64,000 bases of DNA from Methanocaldococcus sp. (GTDB lineage Archaea > AGJL01 > Methanococci > Methanococcales > Methanocaldococcaceae), in NCBI RefSeq assembly GCF_024490875.1, contig NZ_JACCLX010000016.1, positions 84,663 to 148,662 on the forward strand. Direction: 5' to 3'. Within the stretch, counting starts at the first letter, position 1; each line of letters begins with the position of its first letter. Below, one piece after another: positions 35,982 through 46,562 of this stretch. A model generated the notes under the pieces. That model was not told the origin of the DNA and did not search any database. It was given only the letters and a program-made list of their open reading frames with translations. A program made the position numbers and the translations under genes.

Positions 35982-37211
35982 ATGGAATTTTATAAAGAAA
36001 CAAGATTTAAAAATTCAGAAATTGGAGAAGTGCCAGAGGATTGGGGGGTTGTTAGGCTTATTGATGTTGCAGAATATATTAATGGGTATGCATTTAGCCC
36101 CAAAGATTGGAAAGATAAAGGACTTCCAATAATTCGGATCCAAAATCTTAACGATCCAAAAGCTGAATTTAACTATTTTGATGGAGTAATTGATAATAAG
36201 TATATTGTAGAAAATGGGGATATATTATTTTCTTGGTCTGCAAGCATAGGAGTTTATATTTGGAATAGGGGTAGAGCAGTTTTAAATCAACATATATTTA
36301 AAGTTGTGCCAAAGAATAATGTTGATAGGCTTTTTCTTTATTATACTTTGTTTTTAGCAATAGAGCAATTAAAAAATAGGGTTCACGGCTCCACGATGAA
36401 ACATTTCAAGAGAAGTGAATTAAATACTACATTTATTCCACTCCCACCCCTCGAAGAACAGAAAAAAATTGCAGAAGTTTTAAGTAATACAGATAAAGCA
36501 ATTCAAAAAGTTGATGAGAGTATTGAAAAATTTGAAAAGTTAAAAAAGGGCTTAATGAATATTTTACTTAATGGAAAAGTAAGGATTAAGGTTGAAAATG
36601 GTAAATTTTATTTCTATAAAGAAACAAAGTTTAAAAATTCAGAGATTGGGGAAGTTCCCGAGGATTGGGAGGTTGTTAGGTTGGGGAAGATTGTTGAAAT
36701 TTATGATAATAAAAGAGTTCCATTAAATGAACAAGAAAGAGAAAAAATGAAAGGTCCATATCCTTATTGTGGGGCTAATGGAATTTTAGATTACATTAAT
36801 AACTATATTTTTGATGGTGAATATATTCTTCTTGCGGAAGATGGAGGATATTGGGGTAAATTCGAAAATTCGGCATATATAATGAATGGTAAATTTTGGG
36901 TAAATAATCATGCTCATGTTCTAAAAGCATTAAATGGAATAGCATATAATAGATTTTTAATGTATATTTTAAATTTCTTAGATTTAACCCCCTATATTGT
37001 AGGCTCAACAAGAGGAAAACTCAACCAAAAAGATATGAAAAATATAAAACTTCCACTCCCACCAATTGAAGAACAACAAAAAATTGTTGAAATATTAAGT
37101 AAAATAGACAAAGTTATACAATTAAAAAAAGAGAAAAAAGAAAAACTAGAAAAGATAAAAAAATACTTTATGGACAATCTTTTAACTGGTAAAGTTAGGA
37201 TAAAACTATGA
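35982..37211 (+). CDS. hsdS: Type I restriction-modification specificity subunit (HsdS)
   Basis: HsdS carries two target-recognition domains separated by conserved helices. Over 409 residues the plan is clear: TRD1 (about 20-155), then the central helix PLPPLEEQKKIAEVLSNTDK and a coiled coil, TRD2 (about 230-350), and the second conserved helix PLPPIEEQQKIVEILSKIDK. Both halves start with nearly the same sequence, KETRFKNSEIGEVPEDW and KETKFKNSEIGEVPEDW. The protein is intact. It recognises a bipartite site that cannot be read from the sequence. GGAGGGATTTTT precedes the ATG. Confidence 0.95.
   Translation: MEFYKETRFKNSEIGEVPEDWGVVRLIDVAEYINGYAFSPKDWKDKGLPIIRIQNLNDPKAEFNYFDGVIDNKYIVENGDILFSWSASIGVYIWNRGRAVLNQHIFKVVPKNNVDRLFLYYTLFLAIEQLKNRVHGSTMKHFKRSELNTTFIPLPPLEEQKKIAEVLSNTDKAIQKVDESIEKFEKLKKGLMNILLNGKVRIKVENGKFYFYKETKFKNSEIGEVPEDWEVVRLGKIVEIYDNKRVPLNEQEREKMKGPYPYCGANGILDYINNYIFDGEYILLAEDGGYWGKFENSAYIMNGKFWVNNHAHVLKALNGIAYNRFLMYILNFLDLTPYIVGSTRGKLNQKDMKNIKLPLPPIEEQQKIVEILSKIDKVIQLKKEKKEKLEKIKKYFMDNLLTGKVRIKL
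35991..36055 (+). repeat. HsdS internal direct repeat, copy A
   Basis: This 65-base segment encodes the entry into the first target-recognition domain. It matches copy B (36615-36679) at 58 of 65 positions, in the same reading frame and 624 bases away. Such repeats can support recombination that swaps recognition domains. Confidence 0.85.
36615..36679 (+). repeat. HsdS internal direct repeat, copy B
   Basis: Second copy of the 65-base repeat, at the entry of the second target-recognition domain of HsdS. The seven differences from copy A change only a few residues. An exact exchange between the two copies would delete 208 codons, leaving an in-frame half-size HsdS. Confidence 0.85.
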
Positions 37212-37301
37212 AAAAGCATAAAATACTCAAGAAATAAAAAGATTAAAAAAAGTGGGGGAGTAAATATAACTCTTTAAGAATAAAACAAAGTGGGGATTAT
37301 T

Positions 37302-40300
37302 ATGATAAGGAAGGAAGATTTAGATGTTGAGAATATAAAAGAAAACCTCCAAAAAATTGGATGGGAAGATGGAAAGAAATACATTAACTTTAAGGAGTAT
37401 CAACTAATTCCTGACTATTATCTACCAAACTTTTTTGAGGAAAAATTTAAAGAAATAAATAAAGCCCTACTAAGTGATTTAACTCCAAAGGAAGTTAGAG
37501 AAGTTATTGACTATATAAAAAATGAACTTAATAATGCAGATGAAATAAAAATTTTGGATTACTTAAAATATGGAGTTGAGGTTGTAGTTAAAAAAAGTGA
37601 AAAAAGAAAATTTAAACTTATTGACTATAAAAATATAGAAAAAAACACATTTTTCTATTTATGTGAAGCAGAATTTAAAGGAAATCCAAAAAATTCAAGA
37701 CCTGATATAACTTTATTCATTAATGGAATTCCTATTGTAATTATAGAGGCAAAACCTACAATGAAAATTAACTCTCACTTAGAGGGAATTAATCAAATAA
37801 GAAGATATGAAAAATATAGCCCAAATTTATTTAGATTTGTTCAATTTGCAATATCTTATGGTGAAGAGCAGTTATACACTCCAACAATGCCAAACTGGTT
37901 TAAAGAAAACTTTTATCTACCAAAATACTACTGGAAAGTTAAAGAAAAAATAAATGGAAAAATCAAAACCATAAACAACATTTTTTACATTATAAATCCT
38001 AATGTATTGTTAGAGATGATAAAATACTTTATATTTTACAGAAAAGAGGAAAATAGTAAAACAAAAACAGTGAGTAAAATTATTGCAAGATACAACCAAT
38101 ATTTTGCTACAAAAAAGGCAATGAAAAGAATAGAGGATTATTTAAGTGGAGATAATAAAAATAAAGGTTTAGTATGGCATTGGCAGGGTAGTGGAAAAAC
38201 ATACACTATGTTTTTCATAGCAAATTATTTCTTAGATAAATATTTCTCAGAAAATCCTGTTATTTTCTTTATAGTTGATAGAGTTGATTTAGAAAAACAG
38301 AGTAAAGAGTTTTATGAAGCAATCCAAGAGAAAAAATTTAAAAACCTATTAAAAAGAATTGAAAACATCAATAATCTATATGAAGTTATAAAAAATATAA
38401 AAATGAGCGAATTGAGCAATAAAGTCATTGTTAGAGGTATTTATACAACAACAATCCAAAAATTCCAACGTGAAAGAGTTAAAAAAGAAGAAGATGAGAT
38501 AAAGGGCTTATGCCATCTTTTAATAAAATTAGGTGAGGAATATTTAAACCATTTAAAAGAAAAAAATACTAAAGAATACAAAAAACATATAGAGAACTTA
38601 AATAAATTGGAAGATGAGGAAAAGGATAGATATTTAATAGAATTAGGGAGTATTAAAAAGAAACATATCTTAATATTGATAGATGAAGCTCACAGGACTC
38701 AATACGGAACCTTAGGAAGTATGAGAAAAATGACATTTCCAAATGCCATAACCTTTGGATTTACTGGAACTCCTGTATTTAATAATGAAAAAAACACATT
38801 TTCAGAGTTTTCATATCCACAAGAAGGAGAGTTTTATTTAGATGTGTATTTTATAAAGGACTCTATAAAAGACAAATTTACACTACCATTAACTTATCAA
38901 ATTGTAAAAGAGGGCGATATTAAAACTGAAGGAATACAAATAGCATTGGATGAAGAAGATATAAAAGAATTTATTGATGAGTGGATTAAAAGAGGAGAAG
39001 ATATTGATTTATTTGACAGAAAAAAAGTTCCAAAGTATATAAACAAGTCAAAAACAATTTTATTAAACCCAGAAAGAATTGATAAAGTTGCAAAATATAT
39101 TGTTGATAGAATAGAGGAAGATACTGAAAACTTTAAATTTAAGGCAATGGTTGTAGCGGTTAATAGATTAGGATGCGTGAGATTTAAAAAGGCACTTGAT
39201 AAATATTTAAAAGAAAGATTTGGAGATGAAGCAGAAAAATGGGCTGAAATAGTGATGACTTATCATCACAATGAAGAAGAGAAAGAGATTATTGAATACA
39301 TGGAAAAACTTAAAAAAGAAAAAAATTCTAATGATTTTAATGAGATTAACCAAATTATTAGAGAAGAGTTCTTAAATTCAGAAAATCCGAAGATTTTAAT
39401 AGTAACAGATATGCTTTTAACTGGATTTGATGCTCCACGATTAAAAGTTATGTATTTAGATAAACCACTATATGGACACAGACTGCTACAAGCAATAGCA
39501 AGGACAAATAGACCCTATAAGGATAAAGAATTTGGTCTAATTGTTGATTCTGTGGGATTATTTAAAGTTTTAACAGAAACAATGGCATTATACAATATGA
39601 TTGCAGAGGAAGAGATTAGAGAGGACTTTAAAAACAATTTAATAACTTCAATTGATGATATTTTCCAAGAATTTGAGTTAAAAATGGATAAGGTTAAAAA
39701 ATCTCTAAAAAATTTAAAAATAAACGATGATGATTTGAGTATAGATATTAATGCTCTAAAAATATTAACGAAAAATAAAGATTTCGATAAGAAACAATTA
39801 GTAGAAAAGTTAGATGTAATTGCATTTTATGCAGAAGATGGAAATGCTGAAATTTTAAAACTTATAAACGATATAAACGCAGTAATTAAACTTTATAAGG
39901 CATTAGGTTCATATCCACAAAAAATTTTTTACGTTGAGGATATTGAACTCTTATCCTTTATATATGCATATTTAATGAAAAAATTAAAGATAAAAAGAAA
40001 ATCTAACAGGAAATTTTGGGAAGAATTAATAATCTTTATACATAACAAAATGCTTGTCGATGAATTGAATGTGATAGATGAGATAAATCTCAACCCTAAT
40101 GACTTAGATAAAATTTTAAAAGAGAATGTTAAGAATAGAGAAATAAAAAGAGCTGTGGCAAATTACTACTTTATTTTGAGAAACAGTATTTTAGATAAGC
40201 AACACGATCCAATATATAAGGAAATCTTGGAAAGATTAGAAAAACTAAGAAGAGATTGGATTCTAAAAAAAATTGATAATAAAATATATCTAAATGCTAT

Positions 40301-40664
40301 AAAAAACCTCATAGAATTAAAGAAAAATTATGATAAGAGGATAAAAGGAAAATCATCAATAGAAAGGATAAAAGAATCAATAAGTGCGTATATTGGAAAT
40401 AATATATTAAAAAACCAGAATATTAATTTAAATTTAAAAAATACTGAAAAGTTAATCATGAAAATACAAAATTTAAATAAAATGTCAAAATTGCAAAGAA
40501 AAAAGTTCAAAAAAGAGTTATCTTATGCATTGCTTGAAGATTTATTAAAGGAATTAGAAGGAAAAATTAAAGATGAAGAAGCTAAGAAGGTAGCAGAAAT
40601 TTCTGATAAACTTATTAATGAATTTATTTTAAAGGAGTTATGGGGAGAAGAGTATGAAAATTAA
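37302..40664 (+). CDS. hsdR: Type I restriction endonuclease/translocase subunit (HsdR)
   Basis: HsdR cleaves unmodified DNA after ATP-driven translocation. The 1120-residue protein starts at the ATG at 37302, with GGGG upstream, in preference to a GTG twelve bases before. In order: the PD-(D/E)xK nuclease region (RPDITLFINGIPIVIIEAKP, about 140-160), helicase Walker A WHWQGSGKTYTMFF (about 290), DEAHRTQYG (about 460), the SF2 motifs TFGFTGTPVF and LIVTDMLLTGFDAP, motif VI LLQAIARTNRPY (about 730), and a long helical C-terminal domain. It is complete and its stop overlaps the next gene by 11 bases. Confidence 0.96.
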   Translation: MIRKEDLDVENIKENLQKIGWEDGKKYINFKEYQLIPDYYLPNFFEEKFKEINKALLSDLTPKEVREVIDYIKNELNNADEIKILDYLKYGVEVVVKKSEKRKFKLIDYKNIEKNTFFYLCEAEFKGNPKNSRPDITLFINGIPIVIIEAKPTMKINSHLEGINQIRRYEKYSPNLFRFVQFAISYGEEQLYTPTMPNWFKENFYLPKYYWKVKEKINGKIKTINNIFYIINPNVLLEMIKYFIFYRKEENSKTKTVSKIIARYNQYFATKKAMKRIEDYLSGDNKNKGLVWHWQGSGKTYTMFFIANYFLDKYFSENPVIFFIVDRVDLEKQSKEFYEAIQEKKFKNLLKRIENINNLYEVIKNIKMSELSNKVIVRGIYTTTIQKFQRERVKKEEDEIKGLCHLLIKLGEEYLNHLKEKNTKEYKKHIENLNKLEDEEKDRYLIELGSIKKKHILILIDEAHRTQYGTLGSMRKMTFPNAITFGFTGTPVFNNEKNTFSEFSYPQEGEFYLDVYFIKDSIKDKFTLPLTYQIVKEGDIKTEGIQIALDEEDIKEFIDEWIKRGEDIDLFDRKKVPKYINKSKTILLNPERIDKVAKYIVDRIEEDTENFKFKAMVVAVNRLGCVRFKKALDKYLKERFGDEAEKWAEIVMTYHHNEEEKEIIEYMEKLKKEKNSNDFNEINQIIREEFLNSENPKILIVTDMLLTGFDAPRLKVMYLDKPLYGHRLLQAIARTNRPYKDKEFGLIVDSVGLFKVLTETMALYNMIAEEEIREDFKNNLITSIDDIFQEFELKMDKVKKSLKNLKINDDDLSIDINALKILTKNKDFDKKQLVEKLDVIAFYAEDGNAEILKLINDINAVIKLYKALGSYPQKIFYVEDIELLSFIYAYLMKKLKIKRKSNRKFWEELIIFIHNKMLVDELNVIDEINLNPNDLDKILKENVKNREIKRAVANYYFILRNSILDKQHDPIYKEILERLEKLRRDWILKKIDNKIYLNAIKNLIELKKNYDKRIKGKSSIERIKESISAYIGNNILKNQNINLNLKNTEKLIMKIQNLNKMSKLQRKKFKKELSYALLEDLLKELEGKIKDEEAKKVAEISDKLINEFILKELWGEEYEN

Positions 40665-40983
40665 TGATAAAACAATGATAAAAAATCTTGTTAATGAAGT
40701 TAAAAGTTCATTAAACATTAATGAGACCATAAACATAGAAATAAAGCCAATGAAACAAAAAATTGCCTCATTTTCATTTAAAACTAAGACTTTAAGATTA
40801 AACAAATATGTTGTTGAAAATTTTGAGAAAGATTTGCTTTATTATATAATACTGCATGAACTTATTCACTTCAAAGTAAAATCAACAAATCATAATTTAG
40901 CGTTTGAAAATGAATTAAAAAAACACTTTTCTGAAGAGATATGTTATGAAATTGAGTTAAAAATTATACAAAAACTTATATAA
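40654..40983 (+). CDS. YgjP-like zinc metallopeptidase linked to type I RM
   Basis: The 109-residue protein has the zincin motif HELIHFKV (HExxH, about residues 69-73) followed by a downstream histidine (STNHNLAF) as likely third ligand, and the KTKTLRLNKY-like beta strand before it (here FKTKTLRLNKYVV). This is a short, single-domain form of the YgjP/WLM (DUF45) peptidase family, known from many type I RM operons next to hsdR. The ATG overlaps the end of hsdR by 11 bases, implying translational coupling. GGGGAG serves as the ribosome site. The substrate is unknown; HsdR turnover (restriction alleviation) is a reasonable guess. Confidence 0.8.
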   Translation: MKINDKTMIKNLVNEVKSSLNINETINIEIKPMKQKIASFSFKTKTLRLNKYVVENFEKDLLYYIILHELIHFKVKSTNHNLAFENELKKHFSEEICYEIELKIIQKLI

Positions 40984-41035
40984 TATTATATTTAAAAATT
41001 TTTAAAATCACCTATCAAAAATATGAGGCGATAAT

Positions 41036-41470
41036 ATGGCATACTGGCTATGTATAACAAATGAAGACAATTGGAAAGTAATAAAGGAAAAAAAGATATG
41101 GGGAGTAGCAGAGAGGCATAAAAATACAATAAATAAAGTTAAAGTTGGAGATAAACTAATTATTTATGAAATTCAGAGAAGTGGGAAGGATTATAAACCT
41201 CCATACATTAGAGGTATTTATGAAGTTATCTCTGAAGTTTATAAAGATTCTACAAAAATATTCAAACCTACACCAAGAAATCCTAATGAGAAATTTCCAT
41301 ATAGAGTTAAATTAAAAGAAATTAAGATTTTTGAGCCACCAATTAATTTTAAAGATTTAATTCCAAAATTAAAGTTCATTACTAATAAAAAGAAGTGGAG
41401 CGGTCATATAATGGGTAAGGCTATGAGGGAAATTCCTGAGGAGGATTATAAGTTGATTGCAGAAAAATAA
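41036..41470 (+). CDS. EVE-domain protein (UPF0310), candidate modified-base reader
   Basis: The 144-residue protein is a single EVE domain: it opens [22 protein letters not shown], has [10 protein letters not shown] and the basic-aromatic pocket segment [10 protein letters not shown], and ends with [18 protein letters not shown] domains are PUA-like and bind modified DNA or RNA bases, and are often found in defence islands. It is 52 bases downstream of the metallopeptidase gene, on the same strand as the RM operon, and ends six bases from the convergent carB. Whether it reads marks placed by HsdM (N6-adenine) or another modification is not known. Confidence 0.85.
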   Translation: MAYWLCITNEDNWKVIKEKKIWGVAERHKNTINKVKVGDKLIIYEIQRSGKDYKPPYIRGIYEVISEVYKDSTKIFKPTPRNPNEKFPYRVKLKEIKIFEPPINFKDLIPKLKFITNKKKWSGHIMGKAMREIPEEDYKLIAEK

Positions 41471-41475
41471 AAGTA

Positions 41476-43338
41476 TTATTCTCTTTTCTTTATACTTGCA
41501 TCAAGTTCATTTAAGGAATAGACATTTAACTCCCCAGTTCTTACAGATTCTATTGCCTTTACAGCCGCTTTTGCCCCGGGAATTGTAGTTATATATGGAA
41601 TTCCTAAATCAACCGCCGCTCTTCTTATATAATATCCATCAGATTTAGCCTTTTTACCAGAGGAAGTGTTTATTATTAAGTGTATCTTTCCATCTTTCAT
41701 TAACTTTAAAATGTTGTCATTAGGACTTTCAGAGATTTTCTTAACTAATATTGCTGGAATTCCATTTTCTCTCAAAACCTTAGCAGTTCCTTCTGTTGCA
41801 TATATTGTAAATCCAAGTTCATGTAATTTTTTAGCAATATCAACAATATGTTTTTTATCTTTATCTCTAACACTAATAAATACATTCCCAACTATTGGCA
41901 GTTCCATATTCGCAGATAATTGGGCTTTATAATACGCTTTACCAAAGTCTTTATCTATTCCAATAGCCTCTCCTGTTGATTTCATCTCTGGTCCTAAAAC
42001 AGGATCAACTCCTGGCAATTTTTGGAATGGGAACACTGCTTCTTTAATTGATACATACTTTGGTTTTGCAATCCAAACTTTCTCAGAGACTTCTACAACA
42101 TTGTTGTAATCTTTAATCAACTCCTCCAACTTTTTCCCAAGCATAACCTTTGTAGCCAACTTAGCCAAAGGAATTCCAATAGATTTACTTACATAAGGAA
42201 CTGTTCTTGAAGCTCTTGGATTAGCCTCTAAAACATAAACAACTCCATCCTTCACCGCATACTGAACATTTAATAATCCTACTATATTTAACTCCCTTGC
42301 TAACTTTGCAGTGTATTCAATAACTTTATCAATAATTTCCTTAGGTAGTGTTTGAGGAGGAATTACTGTTGCTGAATCCCCACTATGAACTCCTGCCTCT
42401 TCAATATGTTCCATTATTGCTCCAATTAAAACGCTCTCTCCATCACAAACAGCATCGACATCTAACTCAATAGCATCTTCCAAAAATTTATCAATTAACA
42501 CAGGATGCTCCTCTGAAACTTTAACAGCCTCTTCCATATATTCTATTAACTCATCCTCACTATAAACAATCTGCATTGCCCGTCCTCCTAAAACATAGGA
42601 AGGTCTAACTAAGACAGGATAACCAATTTTTTTAGCTATCTTTAAAGCCTCTTCTTTTGTAAATGCAGTTCCACCTTCTGCTTGAGGAATTCCTAATTTC
42701 TTTAATAATTTAGAAAACTCTTCCCTATCTTCAGCAACATTTATATTTTCTGGACTTGTTCCTAATATCTTAACTCCAGCCTCCTTTAACTTCATAGCTA
42801 AGTTTATTGCTGTTTGTCCTCCAAATTGGACAATAACTCCTAAAAGTTCTCCTCTCTCTTTTTCTTTTTCAACTATATTTAGAACATCTTCAAAAGTTAT
42901 TGGCTCAAAATAGAGTTTATCTGATGTATCATAATCTGTTGAAACAGTCTCTGGATTGTTGTTTATAATTATTGCCTCAATTCCCATTTCTTTCAATGCT
43001 AAAACTGCATGAACACTTGAATAGTCAAACTCAATTCCCTGACCAATTCTTATTGGGCCAGAACCTAAAATAATAGCCTTTTTTCTGTCTGAGGGATTAC
43101 TTTCATCCTGTTCTTTATATAGGTAAGTTTCATATGCAGAGTAGTAATAAGGAGTTTTAGCCTCAAACTCTGCGGCACAGGTATCTACCATTTTATATAC
43201 TGGAACTATTCCAAGTTTCTTTCTCAACTCTCTAACTTCTTTTTCATCCAATCCCAACAAATGAGATATCTGTTTATCAGAAAATCCTAATTTTTTTGCC
43301 TTTAATAAAATTTCTTTCAATTTATTCTTTTTATCCAT
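41476..43338 (-). CDS. carB2: Carbamoyl-phosphate synthase large subunit, C-terminal part
   Basis: The 620-residue protein corresponds to the C-terminal half of bacterial CarB: a short oligomerisation helix region (DKQISHLLGLDEKEVREL), an ATP-grasp domain (ILGSGPIRIGQGIEFDYSSVHAV, then PVLVRPSYVLGGRAM and VLEANPRASRTVPYVSK), and the C-terminal MGS-like allosteric domain (about 480-610, KLHELGFTIYATEGTAKVL). It uses its own start, ATG behind GGTGG. With carB1 it makes carbamoyl phosphate for pyrimidine and arginine synthesis. In M. jannaschii the two halves are separated by other genes (from memory); here they are 13 bases apart. Confidence 0.95.
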   Translation of the reverse strand: MDKKNKLKEILLKAKKLGFSDKQISHLLGLDEKEVRELRKKLGIVPVYKMVDTCAAEFEAKTPYYYSAYETYLYKEQDESNPSDRKKAIILGSGPIRIGQGIEFDYSSVHAVLALKEMGIEAIIINNNPETVSTDYDTSDKLYFEPITFEDVLNIVEKEKERGELLGVIVQFGGQTAINLAMKLKEAGVKILGTSPENINVAEDREEFSKLLKKLGIPQAEGGTAFTKEEALKIAKKIGYPVLVRPSYVLGGRAMQIVYSEDELIEYMEEAVKVSEEHPVLIDKFLEDAIELDVDAVCDGESVLIGAIMEHIEEAGVHSGDSATVIPPQTLPKEIIDKVIEYTAKLARELNIVGLLNVQYAVKDGVVYVLEANPRASRTVPYVSKSIGIPLAKLATKVMLGKKLEELIKDYNNVVEVSEKVWIAKPKYVSIKEAVFPFQKLPGVDPVLGPEMKSTGEAIGIDKDFGKAYYKAQLSANMELPIVGNVFISVRDKDKKHIVDIAKKLHELGFTIYATEGTAKVLRENGIPAILVKKISESPNDNILKLMKDGKIHLIINTSSGKKAKSDGYYIRRAAVDLGIPYITTIPGAKAAVKAIESVRTGELNVYSLNELDASIKKRE

Positions 43339-43351
43339 AAAACCACCATAT

Positions 43352-44785
43352 TTAAAAATTCTCTTTAAGTTTTTCTAACTCATTTTTCATATCAACAATA
43401 TTCTTAATCATTCTAATGAAAAATTCGTCAATATTTGTTAATTCACAGATTTTTTCAACGCTCCAACCTTTCTCTAATGCCTTTGCTATAACAAAAATCC
43501 TCTCATCAGTTGGATTTTTCAAAATATTTTCAATTTCTTCCTCACTGTAATCTTTATCCTTCCCATCTCCAATTAATCCCAATCTTCCGATATCTAAACT
43601 TCTAATAGCCTTTTGTAATGCTTCTTCAAAAGATCTACCTATTGCCATCACTTCCCCAGTAGATTTCATACTCGTTCCTAATCTTTTATCTACGGTTTTA
43701 AACTTATCAAATGGCCATCTTGGTATTTTCACAACTACATAATCCAATGTAGGCTCAAAACTTGCTGGTGTCTCTTTTGTAACATCATTTAGAATTTCAT
43801 CCAATGTTTTTCCAATTGCTATTTTAGCGGCAATCCTTGCTATTGGATAACCAGTAGCCTTACTTGCCAATGCAGAACTTCTTGAAACTCTTGGATTAAC
43901 TTCAATAACTCTATACTCTGTCATCTCCTTATTTACAGCAAACTGTATATTACAACCTCCTTCAACTCCCAAGTGTCTTATAATTTTTATAGCTGCATTC
44001 CTTAATTTTTGATAAAACTCATCTGGTAATGTCTGTATTGGAGAGACAACAATACTCTCTCCTGTGTGTATTCCCATTGGATCTATGTTTTCCATACCAC
44101 AAACAATAATACATGTATCTTTTCTATCTCTCATAACCTCTAACTCAAATTCTTTCCAACCTAAAACACTCTCATCTATTAAAACTTGGTTAATTATAGA
44201 ATATTTTAAACCTTTTGATGTAATATCTATTAACTCCTCCTCATTGTGGGCTATTCCTCCACCAGTTCCTCCTAATGTAAATGCAGGTCTAACAATAACT
44301 GGATAACCAATTTCTTCAGCAAATTTTAATGCCTCATCAACTGAATTAACTGCCTTACACTTTGTAACTGGCTCGTTAATTTCAGCCATTGCCTTCGCAA
44401 ATAGTTCTCTATCTTCTGCTATTTCAATAGTTCTTATATTTGAACCTAACAATTTTATTCCGTATTTGTCTAAAATTCCTCTTCTATGCAACTCCAAAGC
44501 CAAATTAAGCCCAGTTTGACCTCCCATTGTTGGTAAAATAGCGTCTGGTCTCTCTTTTTCAATAATCTTTTCAACTATTTTTGGATGTAATGGCTCTAAA
44601 TAAACTTTATCAGCCATTTCAATATCTGTTTGTATTGTTGCGGGATTTGAATTAACTAAAATAGTATATATTCCTTCTTCTTTTAACGCCTTACACGCTT
44701 GAGAACCAGAAAAATCGAACTCTGCTGCCTGTCCAATAACTATTGGTCCAGAACCAAAAACCATAACTTTATTAATACTCTCCAT
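43352..44785 (-). CDS. carB1: Carbamoyl-phosphate synthase large subunit, N-terminal part
   Basis: The 477-residue N-terminal half of CarB has the first ATP-grasp domain: [46 protein letters not shown] (carboxyphosphate site) and [23 protein letters not shown]. It ends just after the start of the oligomerisation region. The start is taken at ATG 44785, preceded by GGTGAATATTG; the TTG directly before it is also possible. It is divergent from gltX, with 106 bases between starts. No carA is present in the window. Confidence 0.95.
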   Translation of the reverse strand: MESINKVMVFGSGPIVIGQAAEFDFSGSQACKALKEEGIYTILVNSNPATIQTDIEMADKVYLEPLHPKIVEKIIEKERPDAILPTMGGQTGLNLALELHRRGILDKYGIKLLGSNIRTIEIAEDRELFAKAMAEINEPVTKCKAVNSVDEALKFAEEIGYPVIVRPAFTLGGTGGGIAHNEEELIDITSKGLKYSIINQVLIDESVLGWKEFELEVMRDRKDTCIIVCGMENIDPMGIHTGESIVVSPIQTLPDEFYQKLRNAAIKIIRHLGVEGGCNIQFAVNKEMTEYRVIEVNPRVSRSSALASKATGYPIARIAAKIAIGKTLDEILNDVTKETPASFEPTLDYVVVKIPRWPFDKFKTVDKRLGTSMKSTGEVMAIGRSFEEALQKAIRSLDIGRLGLIGDGKDKDYSEEEIENILKNPTDERIFVIAKALEKGWSVEKICELTNIDEFFIRMIKNIVDMKNELEKLKENF

Positions 44786-44891
44786 CAATATTCACCACAC
44801 TTATTAAACCTAATTAAAATATATAAACTTCAAATAAGAGTATCCTTTTCATAATAATTAGTTAAGGTTTTTAAAGTTAATGGTGATGAAT

Positions 44892-46562
44892 ATGGAAAAT
44901 GTGAAAAAAAAGATTTTAGCAATTGCATTAAAAAACGCTATAAATCATAATGGTAAAGCTAATCCCAAGGCAGTTTTGGGTAGATTTTTGGCAGAAAATC
45001 CAGAATATAGAAAAAAAGCTAAGGAAGTTTTACAAGTTGTAGAAAAAGTTGTCAAAGAAATAGAAAATTTATCTATAAATGACATGAAGAAAATGTTGAA
45101 AGATTTAGGAGTAAATGTTGAAGAAAAAGGTAGGAAGGAGAAGGACTTAGAGTTACCAAATGTAAAAGATAAGGTTGTTATGAGATTTGCACCAAATCCT
45201 TCTGGGCCTTTACATATAGGACACGCAAGAGCAGCAGTTCTAAACGATTACTTTGTTAAAAAGTATGGAGGAAAACTAATTTTGAGATTAGAAGATACTG
45301 ATCCAAAAAGAGTTTTACCTGAATCTTATGATATGATTAAGGAAGATTTAGATTGGTTGGGAGTTAAAGTTGATGAAATTGTAATACAATCAGACAGAAT
45401 GGAAATTTATTACGAATATGGAAAAAAATTAATAGAAATGGAATATGCCTATGTTTGTGAATGTGAGCCAGAAGAATTTAGAAAATTGAGAAATAAAGGA
45501 ATTCCTTGTAAATGTAGGGAGAGGAGTGTTGAGGAAAATTTAGACCTTTGGGAAAAAATGCTTAATGGAGAAATAGAAAATGTTGCTGTTAGGTTAAAAA
45601 CGGATATAAGGCATAAAAATCCATCAATTAGAGATTTTCCAATATTTAGAATTGAAAAAACTCCTCATCCAAGAACTGGGGAGAAATATGTTGTTTATCC
45701 ATTAATGAACTTCTCAGTGCCTATTGATGATTACTTGTTAGGAATGACACATGTTTTAAGAGGAAAAGACCATATTGTAAATACTGAAAAGCAATCTTAT
45801 ATATATAAATATTTCAATTGGAAGATGCCTGAATTTATACATTATGGAATTTTAAAAATAGAGGATACAGTTTTAAGCACATCATCAATTTATAAAGGAA
45901 TTAAAGAAGGGCTTTATAGTGGATGGGACGATGTTAGATTGGGAACTTTAAGAGCTTTAAGAAGGAGAGGAATTAAGGCAGAGGCTATATATGAGATAAT
46001 GAAAAGAATTGGAATTAAGCAGGCAGATGTTAAATTTTCGTGGGAGAATTTATATGCAATAAATAAAGAATTAATTGATAAAGATGCAAGAAGATTTTTC
46101 TTCGTTTGGAATCCTAAAAAACTCGTTATTGAAAATGCTAAAAAGAGAATTTTAAATCTTAGAATGCATCCTGACAGACCAGAGTTTGGTAAAAGAGAAC
46201 TAATATTTGATGGAGAAGTTTATGTAGTTGGAGATGAGATTGAAGAGGGTAAGATGTATAGATTAATGGAACTCTTCAATATAGTCGTTGAAAAAATTAA
46301 TGATATAATTAAAGCAAAATATCACTCAGATGACTTCAAAATAGCAAGAAAAAATAAGGCTAAAATTATACATTGGATTCCTATAAAAGATAGTTTAAAA
46401 GTTAAGGTTTTAATGCCTACTGGTGAAATAAAAGAAGGATTTGCAGAAAAAGATTTTAAAATAGTTAATGTAGATGATATTGTTCAATTTGAGAGGTTTG
46501 GATTTGTTAGAGTTGATAAAAAAGGTAATAAAAAGATTATTTGTTGTTATGCTCACAGATAA
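44892..46562 (+). CDS. gltX: Glutamyl-tRNA synthetase
   Basis: The 556-residue class I synthetase is of the archaeal/eukaryotic GluRS type. It has an N-terminal helical extension (about 1-95), [19 protein letters not shown] (HIGH motif, about 100), a zinc-type [20 protein letters not shown], and [10 protein letters not shown] in the KMSKS position, followed by an all-beta anticodon domain. In methanogens it also charges tRNA-Gln before amidation. I start at the third possible ATG (44892), for which GGTGATGAAT is the ribosome site. Its end overlaps the marC end by ten bases, a convergent pair. Confidence 0.95.
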   Translation: MENVKKKILAIALKNAINHNGKANPKAVLGRFLAENPEYRKKAKEVLQVVEKVVKEIENLSINDMKKMLKDLGVNVEEKGRKEKDLELPNVKDKVVMRFAPNPSGPLHIGHARAAVLNDYFVKKYGGKLILRLEDTDPKRVLPESYDMIKEDLDWLGVKVDEIVIQSDRMEIYYEYGKKLIEMEYAYVCECEPEEFRKLRNKGIPCKCRERSVEENLDLWEKMLNGEIENVAVRLKTDIRHKNPSIRDFPIFRIEKTPHPRTGEKYVVYPLMNFSVPIDDYLLGMTHVLRGKDHIVNTEKQSYIYKYFNWKMPEFIHYGILKIEDTVLSTSSIYKGIKEGLYSGWDDVRLGTLRALRRRGIKAEAIYEIMKRIGIKQADVKFSWENLYAINKELIDKDARRFFFVWNPKKLVIENAKKRILNLRMHPDRPEFGKRELIFDGEVYVVGDEIEEGKMYRLMELFNIVVEKINDIIKAKYHSDDFKIARKNKAKIIHWIPIKDSLKVKVLMPTGEIKEGFAEKDFKIVNVDDIVQFERFGFVRVDKKGNKKIICCYAHR

